Source: an uncultured Desulfobulbus sp. (lineage in GTDB: Bacteria; Desulfobacterota; Desulfobulbia; Desulfobulbales; Desulfobulbaceae). Taken from it: a stretch of 6,829 nucleotides of DNA. The stretch spans positions 1 through 6,829 of the forward strand of contig CAMNHX010000088.1 of the NCBI GenBank assembly GCA_946539945.1, in the 5' to 3' direction. The position numbers and the translations under genes are program-made. This document shows positions 6,785 through 6,829 of this stretch, piece by piece; the first letter of the stretch is position 1, and every line of letters begins with the position of its first letter. The notes below the pieces were generated by a model. It saw nothing but the letters and a program-made list of their open reading frames with translations, did no database searches and was not told where the DNA came from.

Positions 6785-6829
6785 TGAACGAAGCGACTTT
6801 TCAGTGCGAAGCACGGTAAAAGTCTTTCA
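6785..6829. repeat. Hairpin-forming intergenic repeat-like sequence at the window edge
   Basis: Nested complementary arms are visible: TGAA (6785-6788) with TTCA (6826-6829), GACTTTT (6795-6801) with AAAAGTC (6818-6824), and GTGC (6804-6807) with GCAC (6811-6814) around a GAA loop. The lead CTGAACGAAGCGAC resembles, from memory, dispersed bacterial intergenic repeats of the form CTGAGCGAAGCGAAGGAT. The element may continue past the window. Confidence 0.55.

Noticed and set aside
6695..6829. Fur-type operator or sigma-70 promoter upstream of the synthetase
   Set aside because: Iron control would be expected, but no good GATAATGATAATCATTATC-like match or -35/-10 pair was seen by eye.

Overview
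This window holds one tight two-gene unit on the minus strand, with short non-coding edges. The first gene (1192-6684) is a single-module non-ribosomal peptide synthetase of 1830 residues. Its domain order is cyclization (Cy), adenylation (A) with a methyltransferase (MT) inserted between core motifs A8 and A9, peptidyl carrier (PCP), then thioesterase (TE). This is the architecture of PchF, the terminal pyochelin synthetase. The specificity residues fit cysteine. The second gene (107-1195) overlaps its stop codon (GTGA) and encodes a Rossmann-fold reductase of the saccharopine-dehydrogenase-like type. The order PchF-like synthetase then this reductase type matches, from memory, the pchF-pchK pair of enantio-pyochelin clusters rather than the pchF-pchG pair of Pseudomonas aeruginosa.

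Proposed joint role (inference from family knowledge): the Cy domain condenses an upstream aryl-thiazolinyl acyl chain with PCP-bound cysteine and closes a second thiazoline. The reductase turns that ring into a thiazolidine, the MT N-methylates it, and the TE releases the product. The result would be a pyochelin- or enantio-pyochelin-like siderophore. The partners this needs (salicylate supply, aryl-AMP ligase, a first PchE-like module, transport, regulator) are not visible and would lie outside the window.

Right edge (6685-6829): a strong Shine-Dalgarno for the synthetase, a 32-bp repeat copy and a hairpin-forming sequence. Left edge (1-106): an inverted, 29/32-identical copy of the same repeat just beyond the reductase stop, then about 70 bases that may contain the start of another minus-strand gene. 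The two genes are therefore bracketed by an inverted repeat pair, the main feature that gene content does not explain.

Organism: a moderately GC-rich bacterium. The genes resemble those of fluorescent pseudomonads in layout, but the dispersed-repeat-like edges hint at something else. A Desulfovibrionaceae-type sulfate reducer is a guess only; nothing here fixes the taxonomy. Points needing a second look inside the synthetase are a cysteine in place of the TE active-site serine, a Glu for the first Asp of the Cy motif, a Trp in the cysteine code, and a tail of about 70 residues after the TE.
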